From Verrucomicrobiota bacterium (GTDB taxonomy: Bacteria > Verrucomicrobiota > Kiritimatiellia > SS1-B-03-39 > UBA6053): 64,000 nt of DNA. A program made the position numbers and the translations under genes. Under the pieces are notes generated by a model, which worked only from the letters and a program-made list of their open reading frames with translations, ran no database searches and was not told the origin of the DNA. The stretch lies in contig JAFIGD010000022.1 of NCBI GenBank assembly GCA_020831625.1, forward strand, positions 1 to 64,000, given 5' to 3'. Positions 34,041 to 44,055 of the stretch are shown here, in pieces (the first letter of the stretch is position 1; each line of letters begins with the position of its first letter).

Positions 34041-35512
34041 AAGAAATCGTCGCCAAAGACCAGGTCGATCTGGGATCCGCCCGCTGCGTGCAACTGGCCT
34101 TCGCGGGCATGGTGTTCCGGCTGTTCCGGTCCCTGATCACCGTGGCCATTCTCGGCATGGCAGTGGCCTTTCTCGCCCACATGCTGGCCTACAGCGTCAT
34201 GTCCGGCGAAAGCGTCCGCCGCATTTGGCTCGAACTGGAGGCGGACCGCACCCTGGGTGTGCAGTTGCGCCGTCTGGAAAGTCCCGACCCCGCGGCTACG
34301 ATTCTGACACATTGGCAGCGGCGCGACGACTCCCGCATGGCCGAACACCGCGCCTGGGCCGGCCTCAATGAGGCCGACGCCGCCGAGATTCAGCGGATTG
34401 CGGACGCGGTGCGGGTGTTTGAGCGGACCATTCACTCGTTCAGTCCCCGCCAACGCGCCATTCTCGCGGGGGACCGCGGCACCCTGGAATTGCTTAACGC
34501 CCTGGCGGATGCGTCCACCCGCGAGGCGTTTCTGGAGCGAAACCGGCAGTTGGAGCGAACGGTTCCCCTCGGAAGCGCGGAGGCGCTCACCCGGCTGGCG
34601 GAGGAGGACTGGCCGGCCCTGCAGAAGTCCCTGGCCCGTGTTCGCGCCGGGCATCTCCGCGCCACCGGGACCCTGGAGGCCTCCCTGTCGCCCCAAACCC
34701 TCGGCGAAACCCTCATCGCCACCCCCGGCCGGGTGGAGGAACTCGCCGCCGCGGCCGGCTTTGACCTTCAGGGAATGGATTTTCCCCGTCTCGCCGCGTT
34801 CGCCGGCGACGCCCGGCTGCAGCGGCGGATCGAGGAGACCCTGGGCTCCATGGTGATCCGCCGCGCTCTTTCCCGAAGCCTGAATGTCCCGGTCGCTGAC
34901 GTGCACAACCTCCGTCTGCTCACCTGGCTGGCGGACAGTCCCGGCCACGCCGAGGAATTTGACGCGTTACTGGCGGAGGCGGAGGCGTTTGAGCCTCTGG
35001 GCGCGGCGGATGTACACCGGGTGGCCGCCCGGGCGCTGCATGTGCGCCGCCTGCAGCGTCTGGTGCCCGAAGCGCCCGATCTCGATGCGGCGGACAGCCT
35101 GTTCGGACTGGACACAAGCGCCCGCTGGCTCATCCTGCTGGCCTTTCTCGTCTGCGTCATCGGCGTGGCCAACGCCATGCTCATGTCGGTCACCGAACGC
35201 TTCACCGAAATCGCCACCATGAAGTGTCTGGGGGCGATGGATAAATTTATTATGCTGATGTTTGTCTTTGAAGCCGCGATTCAGGGACTGCTCGGCGGCA
35301 TCTTCGGGGCGGTGCTGGGTCTGGTGCTGGCCTGGATTCGGGGCGCGTCCGAGTTCGGCAACACCCTGGCGGTGGCCCCGGTCCTCGGAGCCGTGCTTAT
35401 CGCCGCCCTCTCCGCCCTCGGGATCGGCATCCTGCTCGCGGTGCTGGCCGCCGTGGGTCCCTCTCTGGTCGCGGCCCGTCTCGCCCCCATGGAGGCCATG
35501 CGTGTTGAATAA
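34037..35512 (+). CDS. MacB/LolCE-type FtsX-domain ABC permease
   Basis: A 491-residue permease: one N-terminal helix (residues ~20-45), a periplasmic region of ~300 residues, mostly helical, and three C-terminal helices (~355-480) with the FtsX signature NAMLMSVTERFTEIATMKCLGA. The last residues (LAPMEAMRVE) are the usual end of MacB-type permeases. Such proteins with an ATPase work as mechanotransmission complexes on lipoproteins, peptides or cell-wall enzymes. The ATG at 34037 overlaps the previous stop (ATGA); a GTG 15 bases earlier is less likely. The ATPase partner follows 18 bases after the stop. Confidence 0.88.
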   Translation: MKEIVAKDQVDLGSARCVQLAFAGMVFRLFRSLITVAILGMAVAFLAHMLAYSVMSGESVRRIWLELEADRTLGVQLRRLESPDPAATILTHWQRRDDSRMAEHRAWAGLNEADAAEIQRIADAVRVFERTIHSFSPRQRAILAGDRGTLELLNALADASTREAFLERNRQLERTVPLGSAEALTRLAEEDWPALQKSLARVRAGHLRATGTLEASLSPQTLGETLIATPGRVEELAAAAGFDLQGMDFPRLAAFAGDARLQRRIEETLGSMVIRRALSRSLNVPVADVHNLRLLTWLADSPGHAEEFDALLAEAEAFEPLGAADVHRVAARALHVRRLQRLVPEAPDLDAADSLFGLDTSARWLILLAFLVCVIGVANAMLMSVTERFTEIATMKCLGAMDKFIMLMFVFEAAIQGLLGGIFGAVLGLVLAWIRGASEFGNTLAVAPVLGAVLIAALSALGIGILLAVLAAVGPSLVAARLAPMEAMRVE

Positions 35513-35530
35513 TTTTCGGAATGTAACCCT

Positions 35531-36304
35531 ATGACCGTCCCCCAGCCCTCTCCACAAACCGACCCCGCCGAACGCCGCGCGGTGATTGTCCGCACGCTGA
35601 ACCTTGAAAAGGTCTACGGCAGCGGGGACGCCGCGACCTACGCCCTCAACGGCGTGGACAGCGCCATCTACCGCGGCGAACTCATTGCCATCATGGGGCC
35701 CTCCGGTTCCGGAAAAAGCACCTACTTCAACATGATCGGGGCCCTCGACGCGCCCACCAAAGGCCGCATTCTCATCGACGAGGTGGACGTCGCCCAGCTT
35801 TCCGCCGCCGAACTCGCCTTTCTCCGCTGCCGCAAAATCGGCTACATCTTTCAGTCCTACAACCTTATCCGCTATATGACCGCGCTCGAAAATGTGACCG
35901 TGCCCATGACCTTCTCCGGCACTTCCCCCGAAGAGGCCCACCGCCGCGGCATGGAGCTGCTCGATCTCGTCGGCCTCGGCGAGCGCTGGCAGCACCGGCC
36001 CATCGAAATGTCCGGCGGTCAGCAACAGCGCGTGGCCATCGCCCGCTCTCTGGCGAACCAGCCGCAGATTCTCCTCGCCGACGAGCCCACCGCCAACCTT
36101 GATTTAAAAACCGGCGAGGAAATCCTCGGAATTCTCCGCCGCATCAACGAGGAGCGGGGCGTCACGGTCATTTGCTCCACCCATGACCACCGGCTGCTGC
36201 ATCTCTGTCACCGCATCATGTGGATCCGGGACGGCAAGGTCGAGCGCGTGGAGCGCCGCGAGGATCTCCGCATCAAAACCGGCAAAATCGGGGGGGAATC
36301 CTGA
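35531..36304 (+). CDS. LolD/MacB-type ABC ATPase, first copy
   Basis: A 257-residue ATPase with Walker [11 protein letters not shown]-loop FQSYNL, signature [15 protein letters not shown], Walker [13 protein letters not shown] and a switch His in STHDH. FtsX-type systems use this LolD/MacB clade. The N-terminus has a longer Pro-rich lead before LEKVYGSGD. The TGA overlaps the ATG of the large M28-like/FtsX protein (TGATG), so the gene order permease-ATPase-permease is translationally coupled. A second, distinct copy ends the operon. Confidence 0.94.
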   Translation: MTVPQPSPQTDPAERRAVIVRTLNLEKVYGSGDAATYALNGVDSAIYRGELIAIMGPSGSGKSTYFNMIGALDAPTKGRILIDEVDVAQLSAAELAFLRCRKIGYIFQSYNLIRYMTALENVTVPMTFSGTSPEEAHRRGMELLDLVGLGERWQHRPIEMSGGQQQRVAIARSLANQPQILLADEPTANLDLKTGEEILGILRRINEERGVTVICSTHDHRLLHLCHRIMWIRDGKVERVERREDLRIKTGKIGGES

Positions 36305-39300
36305 TGCGCATCCTTCATCTGCTGCCGGCGCTGCTGTTCCTCCCGCTCACCGCCGGGATTCAGGACGCGGCCTTCCACGGGGATCTCGCCCGGCTGACCG
36401 CCACCGCGCACCGCCTGCCCGGCAGTCCGGAGCAACAGGCCGCCGCCGCGCATATCGAAAGCAGGCTCAACGCCATGGGCCTCGACGAGGTGCACAGCCT
36501 TGAATTCGACACCTGGACACCCGAGATTCTCCGCTCCGAACTGTTGCTGGACGGAGAGACGCTGCCCATCCTGCCCATGCGACCGAACGTGTTGATCTGG
36601 CCCAACACCCCGGACGAAGGCCTGCGCGCCCGGGTGCTCTATGTCGGAGCCGGGGAGATCACCGACTATGGCGACCGCAATCCGGACGGAGCCATTGTGC
36701 TGATGGACTACGCCAAGGGCGGCAATTGGCGGCTCGCCTTCTCCCTCGGCGCCCGCGCGGTGATTTTCCACGGCGCGCCTGAAGACACGCCCTCCGCGCC
36801 CGTGCACGTGACCGCCCCCGCCAACCTGCTCCGTTTTTATCTGGACCGCGACACCCTTTCCGACCCCGCGGCGCTGGAAGGGCGGGAGGTCACCCTTCAC
36901 AGTCAAACCCGATGGACGCCCCGCACCGACCGCGTGCTGTACGCCCGCGTCCGCGGCACCGATCCCGATCCGCGCGGACCGGTGCTGCTGGCGGCCGACA
37001 CGGATTCTTTCGGCAACGTGCCGCACCGGAGTCCCGGCGCCCGCGCCGCCGCCAACAGCGCGCTGCTGCTGCAGTTCGTCGAACATTTCGCCGACAACCG
37101 TCCCCGTCACGATGTGGCCTTTCTGTTCACAAGTTCACGCGCCTACAATCACCAGGGCACCCGCTATTTTTACGAGGCCTTCACGCTTCCGGAGCGCCGG
37201 ATCACCGAAATCCGGGACGGTCTCGCGCAGGAGGCCGCCGATTTGGACGCCGCTCTGGCGCTGTTGCGGGAAGAGGGGCTCTCCGCGGAAACCGCCTCGC
37301 CGGCCGGGCTGCTGCTGCAGCGGCAGTTCTCTCAGGAGGCCTCCTATCTCAATGACGACCTCACCGCAGAGATCCAGCGCGCCCGTCTGGCGCTTCCCCG
37401 CGACCGCCGCACGCTCGACACGCCCGAAACCCGGATCATCACCCGGCAGATTGAACGCCGCTCGGTGGTGGACGATTACCGCCGGGCCCTGTTTCGCGGC
37501 GGCGTCCCGGCCCTGCTGGCGTCCCTGGAGGACGAAACCCCGCCGGATCTTCCGTCCTTCGGTGAGGATGAGGCGGCAAACCACCGCATCCGGCGGGAGG
37601 TTTTCCCCTCCGTTGCGGATGAAATCCTGCAGAACACCCGCCGGCGACTCCGCCGCCGTCTGGAGGAGCTGGCGGCGGAAGAACAGTTCTGGGAAAACGC
37701 CCGCACCCTCCGCGCCGAGCGCGAAACCCTTCCGGGGGTTCTCCTGCACATCAGTCTGAATCTGGGCGACGCCTGCTCACGCTGGGGCGTGGTGTTGGGC
37801 GATCCGCTGGATCAGATGATGAATTTATCACCAATGACCGCCGGCGATCTGCCCGGGAACTATGTGCGGCTGCTCACCCAGCTCAACGAACTCGCCGACG
37901 ACCCCGAAGTCATGCCCAATCTCGTGCGCCGCACCCTCCGTGACACCCGCCACGGCCCCGGATTCGTCGGTGAGCCCTTCACCTCCAGCGGCAGAATTGC
38001 CGGCATGTATTCGGTCTACAATTTCGCCCTCATGACCGAGAACGACGCCCGGTTGCGGGACGGACATCCCGGAGACACCGCCGCGGCGCTGGATGCGGAC
38101 GCGCTGCTGACGCAGGGCCGCGAAGCCCTGACCCTGGTCGAGGGGCTGCTCGGCATTCCCAATCCCGGGGTGAGCCGGTCCATCAGCCGCGTGGCCCAAA
38201 CCAAGCGGCCCGAGTGGCGCAACGGACGTCCCTGGGGGGACTTCGCCTCGCGCACGGTGGTGGGGGGGCTGGCGGAAAGCCGTCCGGCCGATGACGCCCT
38301 GCTGGCCCACTGGCCCGTTCCCCGCTTCGGTTTCGGCACCGGCACGCACTGGAGCAGCCTGAAGGAAACCGCCGCCTACCGGGACTTCATGCCCTACGGA
38401 TTCCAGCGCGCCAACGCCTTCGGGCGCTTCTCGATTCTCGGCCACCGCAGTCACGACACCCAGCTCGCGGTGATGGGCGCCCACTTCGGAGACGACGGCA
38501 AACTGTCGGCCATCTCCGATCAGAGCAGTCAGCTCTTCTCCCGCTTCGGCGCCAGCCTGCGGATGACCCTCTTCCGCGCCGAGGGCCATGTGCTTCAGGC
38601 CAACCCCGGACATCCGACCTTTCCCACCAGTCTGCAGATTCTCAAAGGAGCCACCAATTTCGCATTCCAGCCCGAACGCGTGCTCTGGGGCACGGTGGAC
38701 GACTTCAGTTTCGCCTATCTCGCCGAGCGGGAGCTGGACAGCGGCATCAAGATTTTTCAGCGCCTCGGACCCGTGATCATGGCCGAGCCCGGAGAGGATC
38801 CCGTCCTCGGGACCGGCCTCCCCACCGCCGATTTGCGCAACCCCGTGCGGGTCAGCCGCTACACCGCCGCCAATCTCTGGGATCTCAATGAGTCCCGGCT
38901 GACCACGCTGCGGTCCCGGGGCATCAGCCGCACCGACCTGGAGCGCCACCACAGCCGAGCCCTCTCCGCCCGCGAACAGGTCGGTGAAAGCCGCAGTCTG
39001 GCCGAGGAGGAGTCGCTCCTGCTCTCCAGCGCCTCCATTTCCCACCGCCTCTATGAGCCGCTGCGCAGTTCGATGGACGACCTGGTCACCGCCATTGTCA
39101 TGCTTCTGCTGCTCAGTCTGCCCTTCGCCTTCGCCATGGAGCGTCTGCTCATCGGCTCCACCACCATTTACGGACGGGTCGGCGGCTTCTGCGGCTTTTT
39201 CATCGCCACCTTCGGGCTGCTCTACTTCCTGCATCCCGGCTTTGCCATTTCCTCGGCACCGATGATTATTTTCCTGGCCTTCACGGTGCTGGGGCTGTCC

Positions 39301-41157
39301 GCGATTGTCATCCAGATGCTGATCCGCCGGTTCCGTCAGGAACTGAAACTGCTGCAGGGGCAGGGGAGTCTGGCGCACGACGCCGAAGTCTCCCGCGCCG
39401 GCACCATGCTCGCCGCCGTGGGCATGGGCATGTCCACCATGCGCCGCCGGCCCACCCGCACCTTCCTCACCGCCATCACCGTGGTGGCCCTCACCTTCAC
39501 TATTCTCTGCTTCGCCTCCTTCACCCGCGAAATGGGAGTCCGCGCGACCTACCTCAGCCCCAGTCCCGAAGACCAACCCGACGGCGTGCTGATCCGCAAC
39601 CTCAACTACGGACCGCTCCCCAACGGCATCCGCGAACTGCTGCTCCGCTATGAACAGGATGAAACCCGCATCACCAGCCAGTGGTGGCTGCGCCGTCAGG
39701 GGGGCGACAGCCCCGCGATCCTGATCAGCAACCCCGCCACCGGCCGCGCCGTGGAAATCGAGGCGCTGGTGGGGCTGGATCCCCGCGAGGTGGAGCGCTG
39801 GCCCGCGATGGGCGCGCTCGACCCGGAACCCGGCCGCTTCCGCGATCAGCTTCGCGAAGACGCGGTTTTTCTGCCGGCCTTTCTGATGGAATTGCTCGAG
39901 GTCTCGCCCGGAGACGAGGTGCTGCTCCGCGGCCGCCGCGTCACCGTGGGCAACGGCATTGAACTCAACCGCCTGCAGAACCTGCGGGGTATCGACCAGG
40001 AATCCCTGCTGCCGCTCGACGCGCGCCAGGAGGATCCCACCGGCGCCCAGGCTCCGGATTCGGAGGCGGATGTGCTGGATCTGGACGGCGAAGTGGAGCA
40101 GCATTTTGTCCGCCTCGGGGTCGGGGAGGTGGCCCTCACCTCCGTGAACCGCGTCCGCGAACTCGGAGGAAAGCCCCACATCCTGACCCTCTATCCCTCG
40201 GAAACCCTGCGCGCCCGCGATCTGGCGCAGACCCTGGCGGTGCTGGTGTCCTCGCCCGTGTGGGTGGTGAGCGAGACCGGTGTGGAGCGCATGATCCTTA
40301 CCCATCTCACTCAGATTTCCGGAATCTTCGCCATCGCCATTCCCATGCTGCTCGGCGGACTGATCATTTTCGGCACCCTGCTGGGATCGATCACCGACCG
40401 CGAAAAAGAGATTTACACCTTCAGCGCCCTCGGCCTCGGACCCTCCCATGTGGGCATGCTCTTCTTCGCGGAGGCGGGGGTCTACGCGGTGGTCGGCGGC
40501 ATGGGCGGCCAGCTCATCGCCCAGATCGTGGCCCGGGTGGCCTCGCTGCTGGCCCGTCACGGCGTCATCGACCCCATTTCCATGAACTTCTCCTCCACCA
40601 ACTCGCTCTTCGCTATTGGTGTGGTGATGGCCCTGGTGCTGATCTCCTCGCTCTATCCCGCCTACCGGGCCTCCAAAAGCGCCAACCCCGGACTCGCCCG
40701 CGAATGGTCCATGCCTGAACCGGCAAACGGCGTGATCCAACTCACCTTCCCTTTCACCGTCTCCGCGTATGACATCACCGGTGTGGTCAGCTTCCTCGCC
40801 GAACACTTCCGCAGCTTCGACGATGCCGGGTTCGGCAAATTCGCCACCACCCGCGCCGCCATCCTGCGCAATGAGGAGGGGCAGCTCCAGCTCAAAGCCA
40901 GCCTGGCCCTGGCACCCTTCGACCTCGGAGTGACCGAGGAACTCACCCTGGAGGCCAGTCCCTCGGAAATCGAAGGCATCGACGAAGTCCGCGTCACCAT
41001 CCGCCGCCTCAGCGGGGCCGAGGGCGACTGGATTCGCGGCACCCGCGTGTTTCTCAAGGAACTCCGCACCCAATTCCTCGTCTGGAGAACCCTCTCCTCC
41101 GAAAAAATCGAGGCCTACCGCGCCAAAACCTTCTCTGAACTCGGGGAGGAGAACTGA
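36304..41157 (+). CDS. 1617-aa fusion of degenerate M28-like domain and FtsX permease
   Basis: Signal peptide (MRILHLLPALLFLPLTAG), then an M28 aminopeptidase-like region (~20-320) with an inserted PA-like domain (~115-165), an alpha-helical part (~320-600), further extracytoplasmic sequence to ~925, a membrane block (~929-1013, three helices), another helix at ~1047 (TFLTAITVVALTFTILCFA), an extracytoplasmic domain (~1080-1325) and an FtsX-type C-terminal block (~1330-1470), ending in a ~150-residue soluble tail. The M28 metal ligands are missing: the GAHxD strand reads LAADTD, the DNASG loop reads ARAAANSA, and EExGL reads SSRAYN (residues ~225-280). It is probably a binding module, not an active peptidase. 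Fifth gene of the operon. Confidence 0.8.
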   Translation: MRILHLLPALLFLPLTAGIQDAAFHGDLARLTATAHRLPGSPEQQAAAAHIESRLNAMGLDEVHSLEFDTWTPEILRSELLLDGETLPILPMRPNVLIWPNTPDEGLRARVLYVGAGEITDYGDRNPDGAIVLMDYAKGGNWRLAFSLGARAVIFHGAPEDTPSAPVHVTAPANLLRFYLDRDTLSDPAALEGREVTLHSQTRWTPRTDRVLYARVRGTDPDPRGPVLLAADTDSFGNVPHRSPGARAAANSALLLQFVEHFADNRPRHDVAFLFTSSRAYNHQGTRYFYEAFTLPERRITEIRDGLAQEAADLDAALALLREEGLSAETASPAGLLLQRQFSQEASYLNDDLTAEIQRARLALPRDRRTLDTPETRIITRQIERRSVVDDYRRALFRGGVPALLASLEDETPPDLPSFGEDEAANHRIRREVFPSVADEILQNTRRRLRRRLEELAAEEQFWENARTLRAERETLPGVLLHISLNLGDACSRWGVVLGDPLDQMMNLSPMTAGDLPGNYVRLLTQLNELADDPEVMPNLVRRTLRDTRHGPGFVGEPFTSSGRIAGMYSVYNFALMTENDARLRDGHPGDTAAALDADALLTQGREALTLVEGLLGIPNPGVSRSISRVAQTKRPEWRNGRPWGDFASRTVVGGLAESRPADDALLAHWPVPRFGFGTGTHWSSLKETAAYRDFMPYGFQRANAFGRFSILGHRSHDTQLAVMGAHFGDDGKLSAISDQSSQLFSRFGASLRMTLFRAEGHVLQANPGHPTFPTSLQILKGATNFAFQPERVLWGTVDDFSFAYLAERELDSGIKIFQRLGPVIMAEPGEDPVLGTGLPTADLRNPVRVSRYTAANLWDLNESRLTTLRSRGISRTDLERHHSRALSAREQVGESRSLAEEESLLLSSASISHRLYEPLRSSMDDLVTAIVMLLLLSLPFAFAMERLLIGSTTIYGRVGGFCGFFIATFGLLYFLHPGFAISSAPMIIFLAFTVLGLSAIVIQMLIRRFRQELKLLQGQGSLAHDAEVSRAGTMLAAVGMGMSTMRRRPTRTFLTAITVVALTFTILCFASFTREMGVRATYLSPSPEDQPDGVLIRNLNYGPLPNGIRELLLRYEQDETRITSQWWLRRQGGDSPAILISNPATGRAVEIEALVGLDPREVERWPAMGALDPEPGRFRDQLREDAVFLPAFLMELLEVSPGDEVLLRGRRVTVGNGIELNRLQNLRGIDQESLLPLDARQEDPTGAQAPDSEADVLDLDGEVEQHFVRLGVGEVALTSVNRVRELGGKPHILTLYPSETLRARDLAQTLAVLVSSPVWVVSETGVERMILTHLTQISGIFAIAIPMLLGGLIIFGTLLGSITDREKEIYTFSALGLGPSHVGMLFFAEAGVYAVVGGMGGQLIAQIVARVASLLARHGVIDPISMNFSSTNSLFAIGVVMALVLISSLYPAYRASKSANPGLAREWSMPEPANGVIQLTFPFTVSAYDITGVVSFLAEHFRSFDDAGFGKFATTRAAILRNEEGQLQLKASLALAPFDLGVTEELTLEASPSEIEGIDEVRVTIRRLSGAEGDWIRGTRVFLKELRTQFLVWRTLSSEKIEAYRAKTFSELGEEN

Positions 41158-41159
41158 TC

Positions 41160-43235
41160 ATGTCTGACAAAACCGCCAAACCCAAACGCCGTCCCAAAGA
41201 GCGGGGCGTGGACAAAGAATTCGAAATATTCCGCGACCAGATGCGGCCCCCCGGGAAATTCGAGGAGGGCTTCTCCTGGGAATCCTTCATCGGAGCTCTT
41301 TTCATCGGCATGGTCATGGTCCCCGGCGCCATCTACATGACCCTGCTCGCGGGCGAGTCCATCGGACCCGCCGCGCAATGGGTGACGCTGATTCTGTTCC
41401 TCGAAGTGGCCCGCCGCGCCAACCGCGACATTCCCAACGCCCAGATCTTCACGCTGTTCTACATCTCCGGGGCGCTCATGGCCACCGCCAGCGGCTCCGC
41501 CGGCAACTTCCACGGCGGACTGCAGGCGATTTACAATCAGTTCTTTGTGCAGTCCGACGCCGCCCGCGCCGCCGGGATCGCCGAACTCATGCCCTCCTGG
41601 GTGGCCCCCAATGATCCCGCCGTGCTCGAAAGCCGGTCGTTTCTCCGCATCGAATGGCTCGCGCCCATCGGGCTCATGATCTTCACCATGATTCTCGGAC
41701 GCATCGACAGCATGATTGTGGGGTACGGACTCTTCCGCCTCACCAGCGACATCGAAAAACTTCCTTTCCCCATGGCCCCCGTGGGGGCCCAGGGCATCCT
41801 CGCCCTTTCCGAAGAACAGAAAGGCCACGAGATCTCCTCTGAAAGCGGCAGGGAAGGGGTCTCCAAGTGGCGCATGTTCTCCATCGGATCCGTCATCGGA
41901 CTGATCTTCGGCTTTGTGTATCTGGGCATTCCCACCATCACCGGCGCGCTGCTCAACGAACCCATCATTCTCATTCCGCTGCCGTTCGTCGACTTCACCC
42001 GCGACACCGCCGGCATTCTGCCCGCCGCCGCCGTGGGGCTGGCCTTCGACCTCGGCTTTGTCATCGTCGGCATGGTGCTGCCGTACTGGGCCATGGTCGG
42101 CTCTTTCATCGGCCTGCTCGTCACCCTCATCGTCAATCCCATCCTTTACCGCGGCGGGGTGCTGACCTCCTGGAATCCGGGCGACAATCTGCAGGAGACC
42201 TTTTACAAAGGCAACATCGACTTTTATTTCAGCTTCTCCATCGGGATCGCGCTCGCCATCGCCATCGCCGGCATTGTCAGCGTCACCCTCAAAACCCGCC
42301 GCGACCGCGCCCGGCGTGAGCGCGAGCAGAACCCGCTCGCGCTCACATCCTCGACGATTCCCGAAGGGCGGGGCGACATCCGCGCGCTCTGGGTGTTCGC
42401 CACCTACCTCATCGCCTGCGCGCTCTACATCGGCGTGTCCATGTATCTGCTCTACATCACCGACGGCAGCATTCACTGGCCGGTGGTGTGGATCATGCTC
42501 TTTTACGCCTTTGTGTTCACCCCCTTCATCAGTTACATGACCGCCCGCATGGAGGGCATCGCCGGACAGGTGGTGACCATTCCTTTTGTGCGCGAGGCCT
42601 GTTTCATTCTCTCCGGCTATTCCGGGGTCGCGGTGTGGTTCCTGCCCATTCCCCTGCACAACTACGGTCAAATGACCGTCTTCTACCGGCAGTGCGAACT
42701 CACCGGCACCAAGTTCACCTCCATCTGGAAATCCGAAGTGCTGCTCATGCCCATCATCCTCGGTTTCAGCCTGCTCTTCGCGCACATGATCTGGCAGATG
42801 GGCGACATCCCCGGCCCCAACTTCCCCTTCGCGCAGCAGTGGTGGGAAGTGACCGCCGCGCAGAAATCCCTGATTTTCTCCTCGACCCTCGGCGGCTTCA
42901 CCGAATTTGAGCAGGCCATCAACCCCGGCTACATCGGCTGGGGCGTGGGGCTCGGCTGTCTCGCCTTCGCGCTCATGGGCTGGTTCGCGTTGCCGGTCTT
43001 CCTGATTTACGGTGTGGTGCGCGGACTTAATCAGACCCTGCCCTTCATGGTCATTCCCCAGTTCTTCGGCGCGCTGCTTGGACGCTTCTATTTCCAGCGC
43101 AAATTCGGCGCGAAGAAATGGCGGCAGATGATACCGGTCATCTTCGCCGGGTTCAGTTGCGGCATGGGCCTCATCGCCGTGTTCGCCCTCGGATTCGTTT
43201 TCCTCAAAGGCAGCGTCATCAGTCTTCCCTTCTAA
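41160..43235 (+). CDS. OPT-like (peptide transporter-type) membrane protein
   Basis: A 691-residue polytopic membrane protein with a cytoplasmic N-terminal extension (residues 1-45, Lys/Arg-rich) and about fourteen helices. ESFIGALFIGMVMVPGAIYMTLLAGESIGPAAQWV and FPMAPVGAQGILAL near residue 200 resemble OPT/YSL-family oligopeptide or metal-chelate transporters; annotated relatives in the PVC phyla are called 'peptide transporter'. The substrate is unknown. It follows the M28-like/FtsX gene after two bases and precedes the second ATPase by ten bases. Confidence 0.82.
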   Translation: MSDKTAKPKRRPKERGVDKEFEIFRDQMRPPGKFEEGFSWESFIGALFIGMVMVPGAIYMTLLAGESIGPAAQWVTLILFLEVARRANRDIPNAQIFTLFYISGALMATASGSAGNFHGGLQAIYNQFFVQSDAARAAGIAELMPSWVAPNDPAVLESRSFLRIEWLAPIGLMIFTMILGRIDSMIVGYGLFRLTSDIEKLPFPMAPVGAQGILALSEEQKGHEISSESGREGVSKWRMFSIGSVIGLIFGFVYLGIPTITGALLNEPIILIPLPFVDFTRDTAGILPAAAVGLAFDLGFVIVGMVLPYWAMVGSFIGLLVTLIVNPILYRGGVLTSWNPGDNLQETFYKGNIDFYFSFSIGIALAIAIAGIVSVTLKTRRDRARREREQNPLALTSSTIPEGRGDIRALWVFATYLIACALYIGVSMYLLYITDGSIHWPVVWIMLFYAFVFTPFISYMTARMEGIAGQVVTIPFVREACFILSGYSGVAVWFLPIPLHNYGQMTVFYRQCELTGTKFTSIWKSEVLLMPIILGFSLLFAHMIWQMGDIPGPNFPFAQQWWEVTAAQKSLIFSSTLGGFTEFEQAINPGYIGWGVGLGCLAFALMGWFALPVFLIYGVVRGLNQTLPFMVIPQFFGALLGRFYFQRKFGAKKWRQMIPVIFAGFSCGMGLIAVFALGFVFLKGSVISLPF

Positions 43236-43245
43236 GGATATCATC

Positions 43246-44019
43246 ATGACCGAAGCCCCCTCCAAAGAAATCATCCCCTCCGGCGCCACAACCAAACCCA
43301 TCGTGCAGGTCCACGACGTCTCCAAGATCTACCGCCTTCGCGAAGAGACCGTCTACGCCCTCAACAAGGTCAGCCTGACCATCTATCAGGGAGAATACCT
43401 CTCCATCATGGGGCCGTCCGGCTCCGGGAAATCCACCCTCTTCAACATCGTCGGCGCCCTCGACAACGCCAGCGAGGGCTACGCCCAGATTGGAGACATC
43501 CGCCTCACCCATCTGACTCCCCGCCAGCTCTCCCACGTGCGCTGCAACTACATCGGATATATTTTCCAGGCCTTCAACCTGATCCCCTCGCTCACCGCCC
43601 TCCGCAACGTCGCCCTCCCGTGTATCTTCATGGGGGTTCCCCCCGAAGAGGCCGACAAGCGCGCCGCCGAAGTGCTCACCCAGGTCGGCCTCGGCCACCG
43701 CCTCGACCACACCCCCGGCGAACTGTCCGGCGGACAGCAGCAGCGAGTCGCCATCGCCCGCGCCCTCATCAACGACCCCTGCATCATTCTCGCCGACGAA
43801 CCCACCGCCAACCTCGACCTGCAGACCGGATCGGATGTGATTCAGATCCTCAAGAACCTCTCCGTCGAGCGCGGGGTCACCATCATCACCGCCACCCACG
43901 ACCACAAGATGCTCAGCCAGTCCGACCGCGTCGTCCGCATCCGCGAAGGGCAGATCGAGGCCATCCAAAACCGCGACGAACTCGAGATCGAAGAAGGCAC
44001 CATCGAATTCGCGCACTGA
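43246..44019 (+). CDS. LolD/MacB-type ABC ATPase, second copy
   Basis: A 257-residue ATPase with Walker [11 protein letters not shown]-loop [10 protein letters not shown], signature [15 protein letters not shown], Walker [13 protein letters not shown] and switch His ATHDH. It is similar in length and layout to the first ATPase of the operon but clearly different in sequence, so the two may drive different permeases (the 491-aa FtsX protein and the M28-like/FtsX fusion). It is the last gene; a palindromic repeat pair follows 37 bases after its stop. Confidence 0.94.
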   Translation: MTEAPSKEIIPSGATTKPIVQVHDVSKIYRLREETVYALNKVSLTIYQGEYLSIMGPSGSGKSTLFNIVGALDNASEGYAQIGDIRLTHLTPRQLSHVRCNYIGYIFQAFNLIPSLTALRNVALPCIFMGVPPEEADKRAAEVLTQVGLGHRLDHTPGELSGGQQQRVAIARALINDPCIILADEPTANLDLQTGSDVIQILKNLSVERGVTIITATHDHKMLSQSDRVVRIREGQIEAIQNRDELEIEEGTIEFAH

Positions 44020-44055
44020 GCGAACCCCGGGCCCGAATCTCTGTTCCCTCAGGTT

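Noticed and set aside
37828-43325. Long minus-strand frames (37828-41073, 41115-43325) opposite the FtsX fusion and OPT-like genes.
   Set aside because: Low-complexity, Gly/His/Glu-rich translations without domains, opposite genes with clear membrane segments and coupled starts.
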